A stretch of 64,000 nucleotides of DNA from Clostridia bacterium (GCA_026000755.1 BNZC01000002.1:1-64000); one strand, 5' to 3'; positions 37,033 to 46,838 are shown, numbered from the stretch's first letter. Numbers and translations are program-made. Notes: generated by a model not told the origin, from the letters alone.

Positions 37033-37960
37033 CTCGATCTCCTTTTTGCCCCACACGCCCTGTGCTTAGGCGTTCCCATTGTTTATAGAGCTTCGGTGCT
37101 CGCAATTTCAGAGCCATCAATTTCTCATAGGCATCGTTACAATCCGTGGTAATCCGGGCAAACCACTTGCAGTTTCTCTTATTTTCCCATTGTTTTAAGG
37201 CACAAAAAGCACGAGTTCTGGTCAAAGGCTGTCTTGTATGGGGTTTTAGGAAACGAATCCAAATGGTATTGCCCAACATATTCAATTCGCCGTTTCGATA
37301 GCCCGCACGATACAATCCCTGCAAAAAGGCATCCCGCATCATCTTATTTTTCAAGGTAATTTCAACGTCCAACTGCAAGTCCTTGGGCTTTGCATATTCT
37401 CCCAGGGAAAATCCCGTCAGCCACCAATGATAGCCCTGCCTGAAAAAAATCTGCTGTCCATTTCCGGAAAGCAGTGTTTTGATACGCAAGCAGTCCTCAT
37501 CCTCCACCGCTTTATAGATTAATTGAGAAAAAATGCCCGCCTCTTCGGCTTCCTGCTTTGGTAAATAGTAAATGCCGACCTCAGCCCCTACTGTAATCCC
37601 GTACTGCCCTTTCCAAAATTCAATCAGCCACTTCTTTCCGTCATAGTCAAAATAAATCGGTTCGCAGTCAATTACCATATTAAGCAGAGGAGCGGCCTCA
37701 TCATAAAGTCTGCCGTAACCGTACTTCCTCTGCCAACTGTCCATACGGGAATAAAAGATATTCTGCTCTCCATCATAGGAAAAGCCGGTGGGGGCTAGCA
37801 TTTCATTCAATGCCGCCCGACTTTCCGTTTCTCCTAAAACGGGCAGGGCAAGTGGTGCAGCTGCTCCCTTTCTTTTTTCTGACCATACATAAACAGAAAC
37901 TCCGGCGGCGACCAGTGCAATATAAATCAGCAAAAGTAATGCTGTGTATAAGATTTCCAT
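37019..37960 (-). CDS. DUF4474 membrane-anchored protein
   Basis: The 313-residue protein has one N-terminal membrane helix (residues about 5-27). A conserved domain follows: PTGFSYDGEQNIFYSRMDSW, YGYGRLYDEAAPLL, CEPIYFDYDGKKWLIEFWKG and QYGITVGAEVGIYY. This is DUF4474, seen in Clostridia, function unknown. The C-terminal third is basic and helical. It overlaps the phosphoesterase gene by 14 bases, suggesting they act together. Confidence 0.75.
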   Translation of the reverse strand: MEILYTALLLLIYIALVAAGVSVYVWSEKRKGAAAPLALPVLGETESRAALNEMLAPTGFSYDGEQNIFYSRMDSWQRKYGYGRLYDEAAPLLNMVIDCEPIYFDYDGKKWLIEFWKGQYGITVGAEVGIYYLPKQEAEEAGIFSQLIYKAVEDEDCLRIKTLLSGNGQQIFFRQGYHWWLTGFSLGEYAKPKDLQLDVEITLKNKMMRDAFLQGLYRAGYRNGELNMLGNTIWIRFLKPHTRQPLTRTRAFCALKQWENKRNCKWFARITTDCNDAYEKLMALKLRAPKLYKQWERLSTGRVGQKGDRDARL

Positions 37961-38004
37961 GGGTAAAACTCCAAGTGTGTTTTACCATTAAAATATGCAC
38001 AGGG

Positions 38005-39825
38005 CTATTGCAAAGTTCCGTCCTTTTCCTCCAAATACTTCCTCAAAACCGTAAGCACATCTCCAAATACCAAGGGTTTTCCGATATGCCCATTCATACC
38101 TCCTGCCAAACACCGTTCCACATCTTCACGGAACACGTTGGCTGTCATGGCAACAATGGGAATAGACTTCGCCTTTGGTAAATCAAGGGAACGAATTTCT
38201 CTTGTTGCCACAAGTCCATCCATTTTTGGCATCTGCATATCCATAAAAATCAAATCATAACGTTCAGAGTTTTCTCGGAATTTTTCGACTGCCTCCAAAC
38301 CATTTTCGGCGCAGTCAATAATCAGTCCGGTGGGAGCAAGCACATCAATCACAATCTCTCGATTAATCTCCACGTCCTCTGCAAGAAGTATGGTATGACC
38401 GACAAAAGCATTTGCTTCTAAAGGTTCCTCACTTACCGTCTCCTGCAAAGCCTCCTCATTTGCAGCACGTCGCAATTGTACCGTAAATGCAAATGTAGAA
38501 CCACGCCCCGGTTCCGATTCCAACCATATGCCACCGCCCATCAGTTCCACAATGCTCTTTGATATGGCAAGCCCAAGTCCTGTTCCTCCATATTCCCGAG
38601 AGGTACTGTTTTCCGCCTGTTCAAAGGCATGAAACAAACGGTTACTCTGCTCCGGCGTTACGCCTATCCCCGTATCTGTCACTGTAACCTGTAGGCAGAC
38701 CTCTTCGCTTGTTTTGCTGATTAGGCTGACCTCCAGGCTGATTTTCCCTTTTTCCGGTGTAAATTTTACCGCATTTGACAAAAGATTGACAATAACTTGA
38801 GACAGCCGCTGTTCATCACCTGTCACAACATTGGGAATCTGACGGTCGACCACATGGGTAAAGGTTTGCTTCTTCTCTTTCACTCGAAAGCCGGTCAGAT
38901 GTTCCGCTTTCCGAATCATTTGCCGAAAATCAAAATCAACCGGGGATAGTACAAGCTTCCCTGATTCAATCTTTGACATGTCCAAAATATCGTTGATGAC
39001 ACCCAGTAGATGTGACGATGCCTCGTCAATCCTTGAAAAGGCATAATTCTTGCGTTCCAACTCGGGGGCAGCTTTTCCGATAGTTGCCATGCCGCTGATT
39101 GCGTTCATTGGCGTACGCATTTCATGAGACATATTCGAAAGAAACTCGCTCTTAATACGGTTGGCGGAAGCCTCTTCTTCTAATGCCTGTTTCAGGCGGA
39201 TTTCGTTTCGCCGCAGCTCATCGTTGATATGCCGAATCTTTTCTGTTTGCCGGGCATTTAGACGTGCCTGAAACAGCACAACCGTTCCGCTTAAACTGGC
39301 AGCTACAAAGATTGCTTGTAAATGATCAATAAACTGTGCCTTTCTTGTGATGACTTCTATGGCCACAGGGAAACCCACCCAGATCAGGGAACTGTAACAA
39401 AAGACAATCAACGCAGAAGTCATCAGGAAAATAAGCACTCTGGTTTTTCCTTTTAACAGAATCAAATCAAGGACTAAGGCAAGGACAAAATACGCCGTCA
39501 TACCGGTAGCTGCGCCGCCTGTTACAAAGAATTTGATGGGAAACAGCACACAACCCATGCCAAACAGCATCAACACAACAAACACTCTGTAATAGCGAGG
39601 TGCGATTTTTAAGAAAATACCCCCCCCGAAAGTGCTTGCAACCAGTATGAGCATAATAACCGTGGTCGGCCGATTAATTCCCTCTATGATATGGGCAATA
39701 AATGCCACAGTCCCGGCAATGGAACATACCCAACAGACCTCTCTTAATAGACTGACATCACTTGCCGTATCATCAGAAGCATATCCCCTTGGGATTTTCT
39801 TTAGAAATTGCGTTTTTTCTCTCAT
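38005..39825 (-). CDS. Hybrid sensor histidine kinase/response regulator
   Basis: The 606-residue protein begins with six or seven membrane helices (residues about 30-190). Then come a short coiled coil, HisKA with [20 protein letters not shown] (His about 235), HATPase_c with [20 protein letters not shown] near 410, and a receiver domain with [13 protein letters not shown] (Asp about 529) and IVAMTANVF. It should phosphorelay from His to its own Asp. No Hpt or DNA-binding partner lies nearby. The C8 tract at 39620 encodes FGGGIF in a membrane helix. Confidence 0.9.
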   Translation of the reverse strand: MREKTQFLKKIPRGYASDDTASDVSLLREVCWVCSIAGTVAFIAHIIEGINRPTTVIMLILVASTFGGGIFLKIAPRYYRVFVVLMLFGMGCVLFPIKFFVTGGAATGMTAYFVLALVLDLILLKGKTRVLIFLMTSALIVFCYSSLIWVGFPVAIEVITRKAQFIDHLQAIFVAASLSGTVVLFQARLNARQTEKIRHINDELRRNEIRLKQALEEEASANRIKSEFLSNMSHEMRTPMNAISGMATIGKAAPELERKNYAFSRIDEASSHLLGVINDILDMSKIESGKLVLSPVDFDFRQMIRKAEHLTGFRVKEKKQTFTHVVDRQIPNVVTGDEQRLSQVIVNLLSNAVKFTPEKGKISLEVSLISKTSEEVCLQVTVTDTGIGVTPEQSNRLFHAFEQAENSTSREYGGTGLGLAISKSIVELMGGGIWLESEPGRGSTFAFTVQLRRAANEEALQETVSEEPLEANAFVGHTILLAEDVEINREIVIDVLAPTGLIIDCAENGLEAVEKFRENSERYDLIFMDMQMPKMDGLVATREIRSLDLPKAKSIPIVAMTANVFREDVERCLAGGMNGHIGKPLVFGDVLTVLRKYLEEKDGTLQ

Positions 39826-39915
39826 ACTTACAATCCCTGCCCCTCTATATCTATGCGCCTATTTGTACTGATTCGGTAAATCCCATCATTTGCCCGCTTC
39901 CTTTATTTTTGAATT

Positions 39916-40689
39916 TCATCTCCTTTTATGCAATTCCTTAATTTTATCTTCCTGCATCTTATTAGCCACCAGAACAAAAATCAAGATGATACCCAAAATC
40001 CCAACAGCCGCCACAACAAAACCAAGCACCACAGGTACTGTCATGGTTTTTTCCATAATCCTGTCTGCGGTGGAATCAAAGGTAGCTATAATAAAATCAT
40101 CTTTATCCAGACCCTTATCATTATAATTCCTATCCCAATACATCCGGAAAATTTGTACCGCCTCCGGATCCATCACCTCTTCCACCTGTTTTCCATTCAC
40201 ATGACAGGTATAGCCGGCAGTATAGGGATCTGCCGCTGAAAAATAAACATACAAGAAAGTGTTCTCATTCCCCACATTGGTCTGATACCACTGCTTCGCC
40301 CAAGCCTCTTTCTGTTCGTCTGTTTGCAAGTCGGGATTGTAGGATGTAATCAAAACCTTAGGCTGCACCCCTGTTTTGTCATAGAAAGACTTTAATCCAC
40401 TCTCCGCCTTTGCCTCATCCCGAAACCAGTCTTTCTCATCAATAATACAATCATGTTGAAACTCATCTGTCTCTGCAAGTTTCTTTCGAGTCTCCGTACT
40501 GGCAGGAATACCGCTTCCCGGTCCTTCTGTTGCTATCCACGCAGCTGCAAATAACAAAACAAATACCATAAGCGCAAGCAATACATAACCTCCGCAGCCT
40601 AGTCTGCTGTGAACAACAGAACGTTTGCGAGGTTGATTTCCGTCCGTTGCTCTCCTCCTGTTTCTGCCGCCTCCACTAGGTTCGCCCAT
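39916..40689 (-). CDS. Membrane protein with TPM-like extracytoplasmic domain
   Basis: The 257-residue protein has a Gly/Arg-rich cytoplasmic head (GGGRNRRRATDGNQPRKRS), a membrane helix at residues about 32-52, an external domain of about 150 residues (KVLITSYNPDLQTDEQKEAW; FLYVYFS) and a second helix near 222-245. The external domain has the gross layout of TPM domains but I could not confirm the motif. It lies between the kinase and prfB with no clear link to either. Confidence 0.55.
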   Translation of the reverse strand: MGEPSGGGRNRRRATDGNQPRKRSVVHSRLGCGGYVLLALMVFVLLFAAAWIATEGPGSGIPASTETRKKLAETDEFQHDCIIDEKDWFRDEAKAESGLKSFYDKTGVQPKVLITSYNPDLQTDEQKEAWAKQWYQTNVGNENTFLYVYFSAADPYTAGYTCHVNGKQVEEVMDPEAVQIFRMYWDRNYNDKGLDKDDFIIATFDSTADRIMEKTMTVPVVLGFVVAAVGILGIILIFVLVANKMQEDKIKELHKRR

Positions 40690-40712
40690 AGTGAATTACC
40701 CCCTTTTGTTTT

Positions 40713-41832
40713 TCATTTGCCGGCACTTGCCTTACTTTGCCACTTTAAGTAAGCATTGATAAACGGTTCTATTTTCCCATCTAAGGCCGCATCGGTATTG
40801 CCTGTTTCTTCTCCTGTACGGTGATCCTTCACCATTGTATAGGGTTGTAATACATAGGAACGAATCTGATTGCCCCAACCGATGTCCGTAACTTCCCCTC
40901 GAATATCGGCGGCTTTTTTGGCATTTTCTTCTTCTTGCAAGAGATAGAGCTTTGCCTTTAGCATCTGCATTGCCTTATCCTTGTTCTGAAACTGGGAACG
41001 TTCGTTCTGGCACTGCACCACAATCCCCGTGGGGATATGGGTAATGCGAATGGCGGATGAGGTCTTGTTGATATGCTGTCCCCCTGCACCACTGGAACGG
41101 TAGGTATCAATCCGCAAATCATCTGTGTCTATCTCAATGTCAATATCTTTGTCAATATCCGGAACCACATCACAAGAGGCAAAGGAAGTCTGTCGCTTTC
41201 CCGCCGCATTAAAGGGAGAAATACGCACCAAGCGATGTACGCCTTTTTCTGATTTGAGGTAGCCGTAGGCATTTTCCCCACGCACTTCAAAGGTAATGGA
41301 CTTAATCCCTGCCTCTTCTCCATCCAGGGAATCCAATACCTCCACCGAAAATCCGTTGTTCTGGGCATATCTCTGATACATACGAAACAGCATGGAAGTC
41401 CAATCGCAAGATTCCGTTCCCCCTGCTCCTGCATGAAGGGAAACAATGGCATCCTCCCTGTCATATTCCCCGGATAAGAGGGTCTTGATTCGGATGTTTT
41501 CAAATGCCGCCTCAAACTGCGTAAGTTCTTCGGCAATCTCCGGTATCAAATCCGCATCATTTTCTTCGTAGCCCATGGTAAGCAGGGTTTCTATGTCCTC
41601 ATAGCTGCTCTTTAACCCGGCATAGGTTTCCACATCATCCTTTAGGCTCTTTAACTGCTTGCCTTTCTCTTGAGCGATTTCGGGCTTGTCCCAAAAATCC
41701 GGTTCTTCCATTTCTTTCTCTAATTCTTGGATTGCCTGCTCTTTTTGAGCTAAGTTAAAGTGAATCCCTCACTTCAACCAATGGTCCTTGATAGGCGTTT
41801 AGGGTATACTTAAACTGATCTAACTCAACCAT
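40713..41832 (-). CDS. prfB: Peptide chain release factor 2, programmed +1 frameshift
   Basis: RF2 ends translation at UGA and UAA. The main frame (41711 down to 40713, with upstream codons) shows the RF2 tripeptide SPF in RISPFNAAGKRQTSF and the catalytic GGQ in SSGAGGQHINKTSS. The 5' part is in another frame: ATG 41832 (AGAGGTGAAACA before it) encodes 25 residues ending RDSL, then UAA at 41757-41755. Slipping +1 on CUU-UAA-C gives NLAQKEQAI and joins the main frame, 372 residues in all. An AGGGAU stimulator sits three bases before CUU as in known sites. The stop is UAA instead of the usual UGA. Confidence 0.93.
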
Positions 41833-41891
41833 TGTTTCACCTCTTTCTGTTGGTTATTTTTTGTAGTGCTTAACAAGCGTTCTAATAAGAG

Positions 41892-42197
41892 TTAAGCCAC
41901 TTTATAAATCTCAATTCCCACCGTTTCAATATGCTCTCGCAATGCCTCATTGCTTATTGTTTCAAACGCAAGCACATCAAAGGTATAAATGACATCTAAT
42001 TCTTCTAAATCCATACGGACTTCTTCTGCTTTCCATACATCAATCTCGCCAAATAGGCACAAGTCAATATCGGAATATTGTTTATAATTTCCTTTTGCCC
42101 GAGAGCCAAAGATAACTCCACGCTCAATCTGCGGATAGCGGGAAAGTACAGCTATTATTTGTTCTGTCACTTCTTTGCGTAAACCAAAATCACTCAT
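41892..42197 (-). CDS. MNT-type nucleotidyltransferase (antitoxin-like)
   Basis: The 101-residue minimal nucleotidyltransferase has the active-site pattern GVIFGSRAKGNYKQYSDIDL (residues about 30-49) with a later Asp in DVIYTFDVLAF. Together with the HEPN gene upstream (8-base overlap) it forms an HEPN/MNT pair. In characterised pairs the MNT protein neutralises the HEPN RNase by AMPylating it. AAACTTC lies before ATG 42197, so translation probably depends on coupling. Confidence 0.85.
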   Translation of the reverse strand: MSDFGLRKEVTEQIIAVLSRYPQIERGVIFGSRAKGNYKQYSDIDLCLFGEIDVWKAEEVRMDLEELDVIYTFDVLAFETISNEALREHIETVGIEIYKVA

Positions 42198-42624
42198 GAA
42201 GTTTGTCCTGTTTCAAAAAATAAGTATATGCCCTGTCCATTTGCCCGAAATACTCGTTTTTTACTTTCGTCAGCACTGTCCGAAAAGAATCAAAATCATA
42301 GGTATGGGACATTAAATTCCGTGACCTTACCATTTCAAGCAACAACTCCCCGTCCGCTCCCATGTGTTCTAAGACCTTGGAACTTGCGGCGGCAGAAATG
42401 ACATATTTCGGCGAGATGACTTCGATTGCCACTCCTTCTTGCTCCAGATAGTCTTTCAGCGTTTTCCAAAACAATTCAAAGGTATATTCAAACCGCTGAA
42501 CGATTCCTTCCTGTTGCAATTCATCGAAATCTTCTAATTCCTTTTCGTAAAGGGCATCTCGCAGGCGCAGAAATGCCCTTGAAAAATTACAAAAACGTTG
42601 TTTCCATCGAACTTGTTCCGGCAT
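42190..42624 (-). CDS. HEPN-like (HI0074 family) nucleotidyltransferase partner
   Basis: The 144-residue helical protein matches HI0074-type substrate-binding proteins (RFEYTFELFWKTLKDYLE; EHMGADGELLLEMV) and carries the HEPN catalytic motif RNLMSH (residues about 103-108). It may be the toxin of an HEPN/MNT system, cutting RNA. It overlaps the MNT gene by 8 bases. GAAAGGAAATAT precedes the ATG. Confidence 0.85.
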   Translation of the reverse strand: MPEQVRWKQRFCNFSRAFLRLRDALYEKELEDFDELQQEGIVQRFEYTFELFWKTLKDYLEQEGVAIEVISPKYVISAAASSKVLEHMGADGELLLEMVRSRNLMSHTYDFDSFRTVLTKVKNEYFGQMDRAYTYFLKQDKLHE

Positions 42625-42644
42625 ATATTTCCTTTCATTTTCAC

Positions 42645-44081
42645 TTATGTCAGCGGTTTTACAGGCGGTCTGCTCTTATCAAGAACCTCTTTCGCATCAA
42701 ACAAATCCGATAGATTGTTTTCTTTTCCAATAGAATTCATATAAATGCGATAGCCATCCAAATTCCTTCTGGGCATACGCATATAATGGGAAGCAAAATA
42801 GGGACCGGCGGTGGGATTGCCATCTACATTACAGAAAATGCGAAAGCCCATACTCTCCATCAACGCCACCTTTGGATCGCCCTCGTTATACTTGCCCGGA
42901 CCGCCTAAATCTGCACCGAAAGCAAAGATAATCACGTCAGTATCACCAACAATCGTCTCCACATTGTCTTTCCATTTATTGGAATCTGTCTTCAAAGTCT
43001 CAAGACTTACCTTGTCAATATGTAAATGTCCCCACGTATGGCTTGCAAATTCCCAACCTTCCGCTTTCATGGCATCCGCCACTTTCTTGGCATCTGCTCG
43101 CTCTTTATCTAAATCAAAGTCGGGATTGTCTTTTAACCACTGCTTTTTATCCGCATTCAAATCAGCGGGCTGTGTTTTGTAACTCTCATCCGTTCGATAG
43201 CCCAAGATGCCGTTATAACCGGTTAAGGCGATAATTCCCCTGGCTCCGTGATAGGCTGCATCCGGGTGTTCCTCAATAAATTGATCAAGGAGAGGTACCA
43301 CATCATAGGCTCCGGTCAAAAGATTCCCCGATGCATCGTAATATTCGTTTACGGGTTTGCCGTTTTCATCCACGATAAGTTTTGCGGCAATACCATACCC
43401 CGTGTAGCTGTGATAATAGCTTAAATCATCCTGTGAGAGAACAAAGGCTTTCTTCCCCGGTGGAAGCATGATGGTTCCCTTTTCCATGCTGACACTCCCG
43501 TCTGCACTTTTCTGTTCCGTCACCAAATCATGAATACTGACTAAGACATAGCCCTTGTCATACATATCTTGGGTAATCTTGTTAAATTCTTCTACTGTAG
43601 TCATCCACTGGTTCATACCCTGAGCCGGCTTGCTGGTTTCATGGTTGGCAAAGGCTTTGCTTGGATCCACAATCAGGGAATGGTAGAAAACATGCTGAAC
43701 TTCTTCCACGGGAAACGAAACCAAGGTTCCCTTGATCTGCTCATAGTCTGCAATCTTCCCTGTAATATCCGCTTCTGCTGCGTAACCTTCAAAGCTCTGC
43801 AAAGCGGCAATTGCTCCGTCATAATCATAGCCTGCTGCCAAAAGGTCTGCTTTTTGCAAGAGTTCTGTTTTCTGTTCTGCTTTTACTTCTTCCGGAGATT
43901 TCTTTTTCTCCGTGGAGTTCTTATCGCTTCCTTCTGTTTCGGTAGGATTCGCTGAGGTTTCCGTAGTCTTATTCTTTGACAAAAAATGGTTGCTAGCAAG
44001 GACAATAATCAATACAAGAGCAATAAATACAGCTACAACCGCCAGTATTTTCACCGGGGCATTGATTCTGGGTCTTCTCAT
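42645..44081 (-). CDS. Polysaccharide deacetylase family protein
   Basis: The 478-residue protein has a basic start, one membrane anchor (residues about 10-31), a Thr/Lys/Glu linker (NPTETEGSDKNSTEKKKS), a helical segment, and a NodB-like domain. FVLSQDDLSYY supplies the first Asp, and WEFASHTWGHLHI the metal His residues. The domain contains an internal insert typical of clostridial secreted deacetylases. It should act outside the cell on glycan. AAAGAGGAG precedes ATG 44081. Confidence 0.85.
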   Translation of the reverse strand: MRRPRINAPVKILAVVAVFIALVLIIVLASNHFLSKNKTTETSANPTETEGSDKNSTEKKKSPEEVKAEQKTELLQKADLLAAGYDYDGAIAALQSFEGYAAEADITGKIADYEQIKGTLVSFPVEEVQHVFYHSLIVDPSKAFANHETSKPAQGMNQWMTTVEEFNKITQDMYDKGYVLVSIHDLVTEQKSADGSVSMEKGTIMLPPGKKAFVLSQDDLSYYHSYTGYGIAAKLIVDENGKPVNEYYDASGNLLTGAYDVVPLLDQFIEEHPDAAYHGARGIIALTGYNGILGYRTDESYKTQPADLNADKKQWLKDNPDFDLDKERADAKKVADAMKAEGWEFASHTWGHLHIDKVSLETLKTDSNKWKDNVETIVGDTDVIIFAFGADLGGPGKYNEGDPKVALMESMGFRIFCNVDGNPTAGPYFASHYMRMPRRNLDGYRIYMNSIGKENNLSDLFDAKEVLDKSRPPVKPLT

Positions 44082-44177
44082 TGGTTTTTTTCTCCTCTTT
44101 TCTTTGCCTTTTCACTCTTTTTTCTTTCCATTTCTAATCCTACCATAGATTCGGGAAAATTGCAAGGAAAATAAGGC

Positions 44178-44208
44178 GGTTCTATCAACATAAGTTCGTG
44201 CTTCGTTA
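44178..44208 (+). repeat. Intergenic repeat, copy 2
   Basis: GGTTCTATCAACATAAGTTC followed by GTGCTTCG matches the repeats at 30572 and 62306. It abuts the stop codon of the P-type ATPase. Confidence 0.5.
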
Positions 44209-46149
44209 CTAAGCGGGGTCTTCGATAACGCTCGATTTCGCTAAGTTGCTTTCAGCCGGTCGCCCCACCCGCAGAGCATTTCCCACTGCCAGTAAGGCTA
44301 CACCCACATCAGCAAAGATCGCTACCCACATATTCGTCAAACCAAGGGTACCCAAAACCAAAATCAGCACCTTAACAGCAATGGCAAATACAATATTTTG
44401 CCACACAATCCGTTTTGTATACCGTGCAAGAGCGATTGCTTCAAGCAACTTCGATGGTTCGTCTGTCATAAGCACCACATCCGCCGCCTCAATTGCGGCA
44501 TCTTGCCCGATTCCACCCATGGCAATGCCTATGTCCGCCCGCGCCAAGGCAGGGGCATCGTTTATGCCGTCTCCCACAAAGGCTAATTTGTTTTTTCCGC
44601 TTCCTGTATTTGCGTTTTCCCGCTCTAACTGCTCCAGTTTCTCTAACTTATCCCCCGGCAAAAGTTCTGCATAATATTCATCCAGTCCCACTTCGTTCGA
44701 AAGCCATTTGCCTGCCTGATCATGATCCCCTGTCAATAATACGGTTTTTTGAATGCCCAAGGCTTTTAAGCCGGCTACTGCCGCCTTGGCATCTGCTTTG
44801 ATTTCATCTGCAATCACAATAGTTCCTGCAAATACACCCTCTCGTGCAAGATAAACCTTGGTTCCTACTTCACCTGTTTCTGTGAATGCAATCCCTTCTG
44901 CATTCATTAAAATTCCATTTCCTGCCACAACTCGTTTTCCATTTACCAGCAAACGAACGCCCTGTCCCGAGATTTCTTCATAATCGGAAAGCTGTGATTT
45001 GTCATTTACTCGCACATAAACGCCCACTCCCGCCACTTCTTCCTGTTTGGAAAGCTGTGACTTGTCATTTACCGGCGATTCATCAAGCATATTCTGATAC
45101 GCCTTTTGAATGGATACAGCAATTGGATGATTGGAAAAACTTTCCGCCAAGCCTCCGAGTGAAAGCAATGTTTCCTTTGAAAAACCATTTGCCGGCAAGA
45201 TTTTTTCCACTTCAAACACACCTTTTGTCAAGGTTCCCGTTTTATCAAATACCACGCAGTTCACTTTTGAAAGTGCTTCTAAATAATTGCCGCCTTTGAT
45301 CAAAATCCCATTTCGGGAAGCGGCTCCGATTCCCGAAAAAAAACTAAGCGGAACGGAAATTACCAAGGCACATGGGCAAGATACCACCAAGAAGATAAGT
45401 GCTCGCCGGATCCATTCACTCCACATTCCGCCAAAAATCAAGGGTGGCAGCACCGCCAAAAGGACTGCCGCAAATACCACCACCGGCGTATACACCTTGG
45501 CAAATGAGGTGATGAATTTCTCCGCAGGTGCCTTATTTTCGGCAGCATCTTTCACCAAATCAAGGATTTTTGATGCGGTTGATTCTGCAAATATTTTTGT
45601 CACACGAATACGCAGCAGACCGCTTCCATTCACACAACCGGAAAGAATTTCATCTCCCACTCTCACTGTTCTTGGCAGAGCTTCCCCTGTCAACGCTTTG
45701 GTATCAAGTGCCGATTCCCCTTCTAAAATCACCCCGTCCATGGGGATCTTTTCGCCGGGCTTTACCACAATAATCCCACCGACTGCCACCGTTTCCGGGG
45801 AACATTCTGACAGTCCTCCCTCCTCTGTTTCAATCCTTGCAAAATCAGGGCGAATATCCATCATCTTGCGAATGGAATCTTCGGAGCGTTCTACTGCCCG
45901 ATCCTGAAAATGTTCTCCTATGCGATAAAAAATCATAAGTCCCAAGCCCTCCGGGGCTTCCCCGATCAGAAAAGCTCCTAAGCTTGCAATCGCCATGAGG
46001 AAATTTTCATCAAAAACCTCTCCTTTTTTGATGTTGCAAAAAGCGGTATAAAATACCTTTCGACCCAAAAATAGGTAGAGGACAAATAAAATGCCGGTGA
46101 TGATGTGATTCATGTGATTGATTTGATTGATTTGATTCATAATATTCAT
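44209..46149 (-). CDS. Heavy-metal P1B-type ATPase (Zn/Cd/Pb exporter)
   Basis: The 646-residue pump has membrane helices, the transport motif SCPCALV (residues about 257-263), the phosphorylation site FDKTGTLTKG (Asp about 302), HPIAVSI and GDGINDAPALARADIG. It lacks the usual N-terminal HMA domain; the start is an Asn/His-rich repeat (MNQINQINHMNHI). CPC and the adjacent CadC-like repressor suggest Zn/Cd/Pb efflux. In the nucleotide-binding domain a 21-residue unit starting VNDKSQLS is duplicated in tandem (residues about 360-401). AGGAGGT precedes ATG 46149. Confidence 0.9.
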   Translation of the reverse strand: MNIMNQINQINHMNHIITGILFVLYLFLGRKVFYTAFCNIKKGEVFDENFLMAIASLGAFLIGEAPEGLGLMIFYRIGEHFQDRAVERSEDSIRKMMDIRPDFARIETEEGGLSECSPETVAVGGIIVVKPGEKIPMDGVILEGESALDTKALTGEALPRTVRVGDEILSGCVNGSGLLRIRVTKIFAESTASKILDLVKDAAENKAPAEKFITSFAKVYTPVVVFAAVLLAVLPPLIFGGMWSEWIRRALIFLVVSCPCALVISVPLSFFSGIGAASRNGILIKGGNYLEALSKVNCVVFDKTGTLTKGVFEVEKILPANGFSKETLLSLGGLAESFSNHPIAVSIQKAYQNMLDESPVNDKSQLSKQEEVAGVGVYVRVNDKSQLSDYEEISGQGVRLLVNGKRVVAGNGILMNAEGIAFTETGEVGTKVYLAREGVFAGTIVIADEIKADAKAAVAGLKALGIQKTVLLTGDHDQAGKWLSNEVGLDEYYAELLPGDKLEKLEQLERENANTGSGKNKLAFVGDGINDAPALARADIGIAMGGIGQDAAIEAADVVLMTDEPSKLLEAIALARYTKRIVWQNIVFAIAVKVLILVLGTLGLTNMWVAIFADVGVALLAVGNALRVGRPAESNLAKSSVIEDPA

Positions 46150-46225
46150 GTTACACCTCCTATGATTGTTTATTTATTCGATTTAATGGTCTTATTGCTG
46201 TGCTTTATACAATTCCTTTTTCCAC

Positions 46226-46249
46226 TATACGATTGTTCATTTATTCAAC
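46226..46249 (-). promoter_or_regulatory. Putative ArsR/SmtB operator upstream of the P-type ATPase
   Basis: TTGAATAAATGAACAA (minus strand) resembles the operator-like TTGAA...TTCAA site before the repressor gene, and lies between the two genes. Binding by the 118-residue ArsR protein is inferred. Confidence 0.4.
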
Positions 46250-46273
46250 TGTTTGGCAAGAAAACGACATAAG

Positions 46274-46630
46274 CTACTCATGAATATGCTCAAAACCCTT
46301 TTCAAAAATATCATTGACATGCTCGTCTGCAAGGGTGTAAAAAACCACCTTGCCTTGTTTTTCATAACTGACCAAATTCGCAAGCCGCAAGCCCTTAAGT
46401 TGATGAGAAATTGCAGATTTTGTCATGTCAAGCAATACTGCCAAATCGCACACACACATACTTTTACAATGTAATGCCCAGAGAATCTTAAGGCGCGTGG
46501 GATCAGAAAACATCTTATACAGCTGTGCCAGATCTTGAAACTCCTCCTGCTTGGGTTGGATGGCACGTACCTCTTCTACTATTTCCGCATGGATGACTTG
46601 GCAGTCACAGATTGGTGGTTGTTTGCTCAT
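46274..46630 (-). CDS. ArsR/SmtB family metal-sensing repressor (CadC-like)
   Basis: The 118-residue winged-helix protein has CDCQVIH at the start, LYKMFSDPTRLKILWAL and the metal motif CVCDLA (residues about 58-63). The recognition helix is MTKSAISHQLKGL, and acidic/His residues end the chain. CxC in the DNA-binding region marks the CadC/ArsR sensing class. It lies 125 bases upstream of the pump gene. ATG 46630 was chosen because GGAGGT lies 4 bases before it; the frame opens 15 bases earlier. Confidence 0.9.
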   Translation of the reverse strand: MSKQPPICDCQVIHAEIVEEVRAIQPKQEEFQDLAQLYKMFSDPTRLKILWALHCKSMCVCDLAVLLDMTKSAISHQLKGLRLANLVSYEKQGKVVFYTLADEHVNDIFEKGFEHIHE

Positions 46631-46655
46631 GTAGACCTCCTTCACTTGTTTTTGG

Positions 46656-46705
46656 TTGAATGATTGTTCAATTATTATTTTAACACCTTATATTTGCTTT
46701 GTCAA
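46656..46705 (-). promoter_or_regulatory. Promoter and operator of the arsR-like gene
   Basis: On the minus strand TTGACA (46705-46700), a 17-base spacer and TAAAAT (46682-46677) form a housekeeping promoter. The palindrome TTGAATGATTGTTCAA (46656-46671) sits at the expected start of transcription, so bound repressor would block its own promoter. Confidence 0.6.
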
Positions 46706-46771
46706 GAAGAAAATTCAGCACACACAAGTTATCATGCTGATAATGTGTGTTTAGAAAAGTTAGACAACGTA

Positions 46772-46838
46772 GTCACCGGCAGTAGTATCATGTTTCGTGA
46801 CTTGCGAAGGCACGAAACATGATACTACTGCCGGTGAC
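46772..46838. repeat. Perfect 28-bp inverted repeat
   Basis: The 28 bases starting GTCACCGGCAGTAGTATCAT at 46772-46799 recur as a perfect reverse complement at 46811-46838, with an 11-base loop. It lies 33 bases past the rplT stop. It could end the infC-rpmI-rplT transcript, but it lacks a T run and its perfection suggests a mobile or recombinational origin. Confidence 0.7.
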
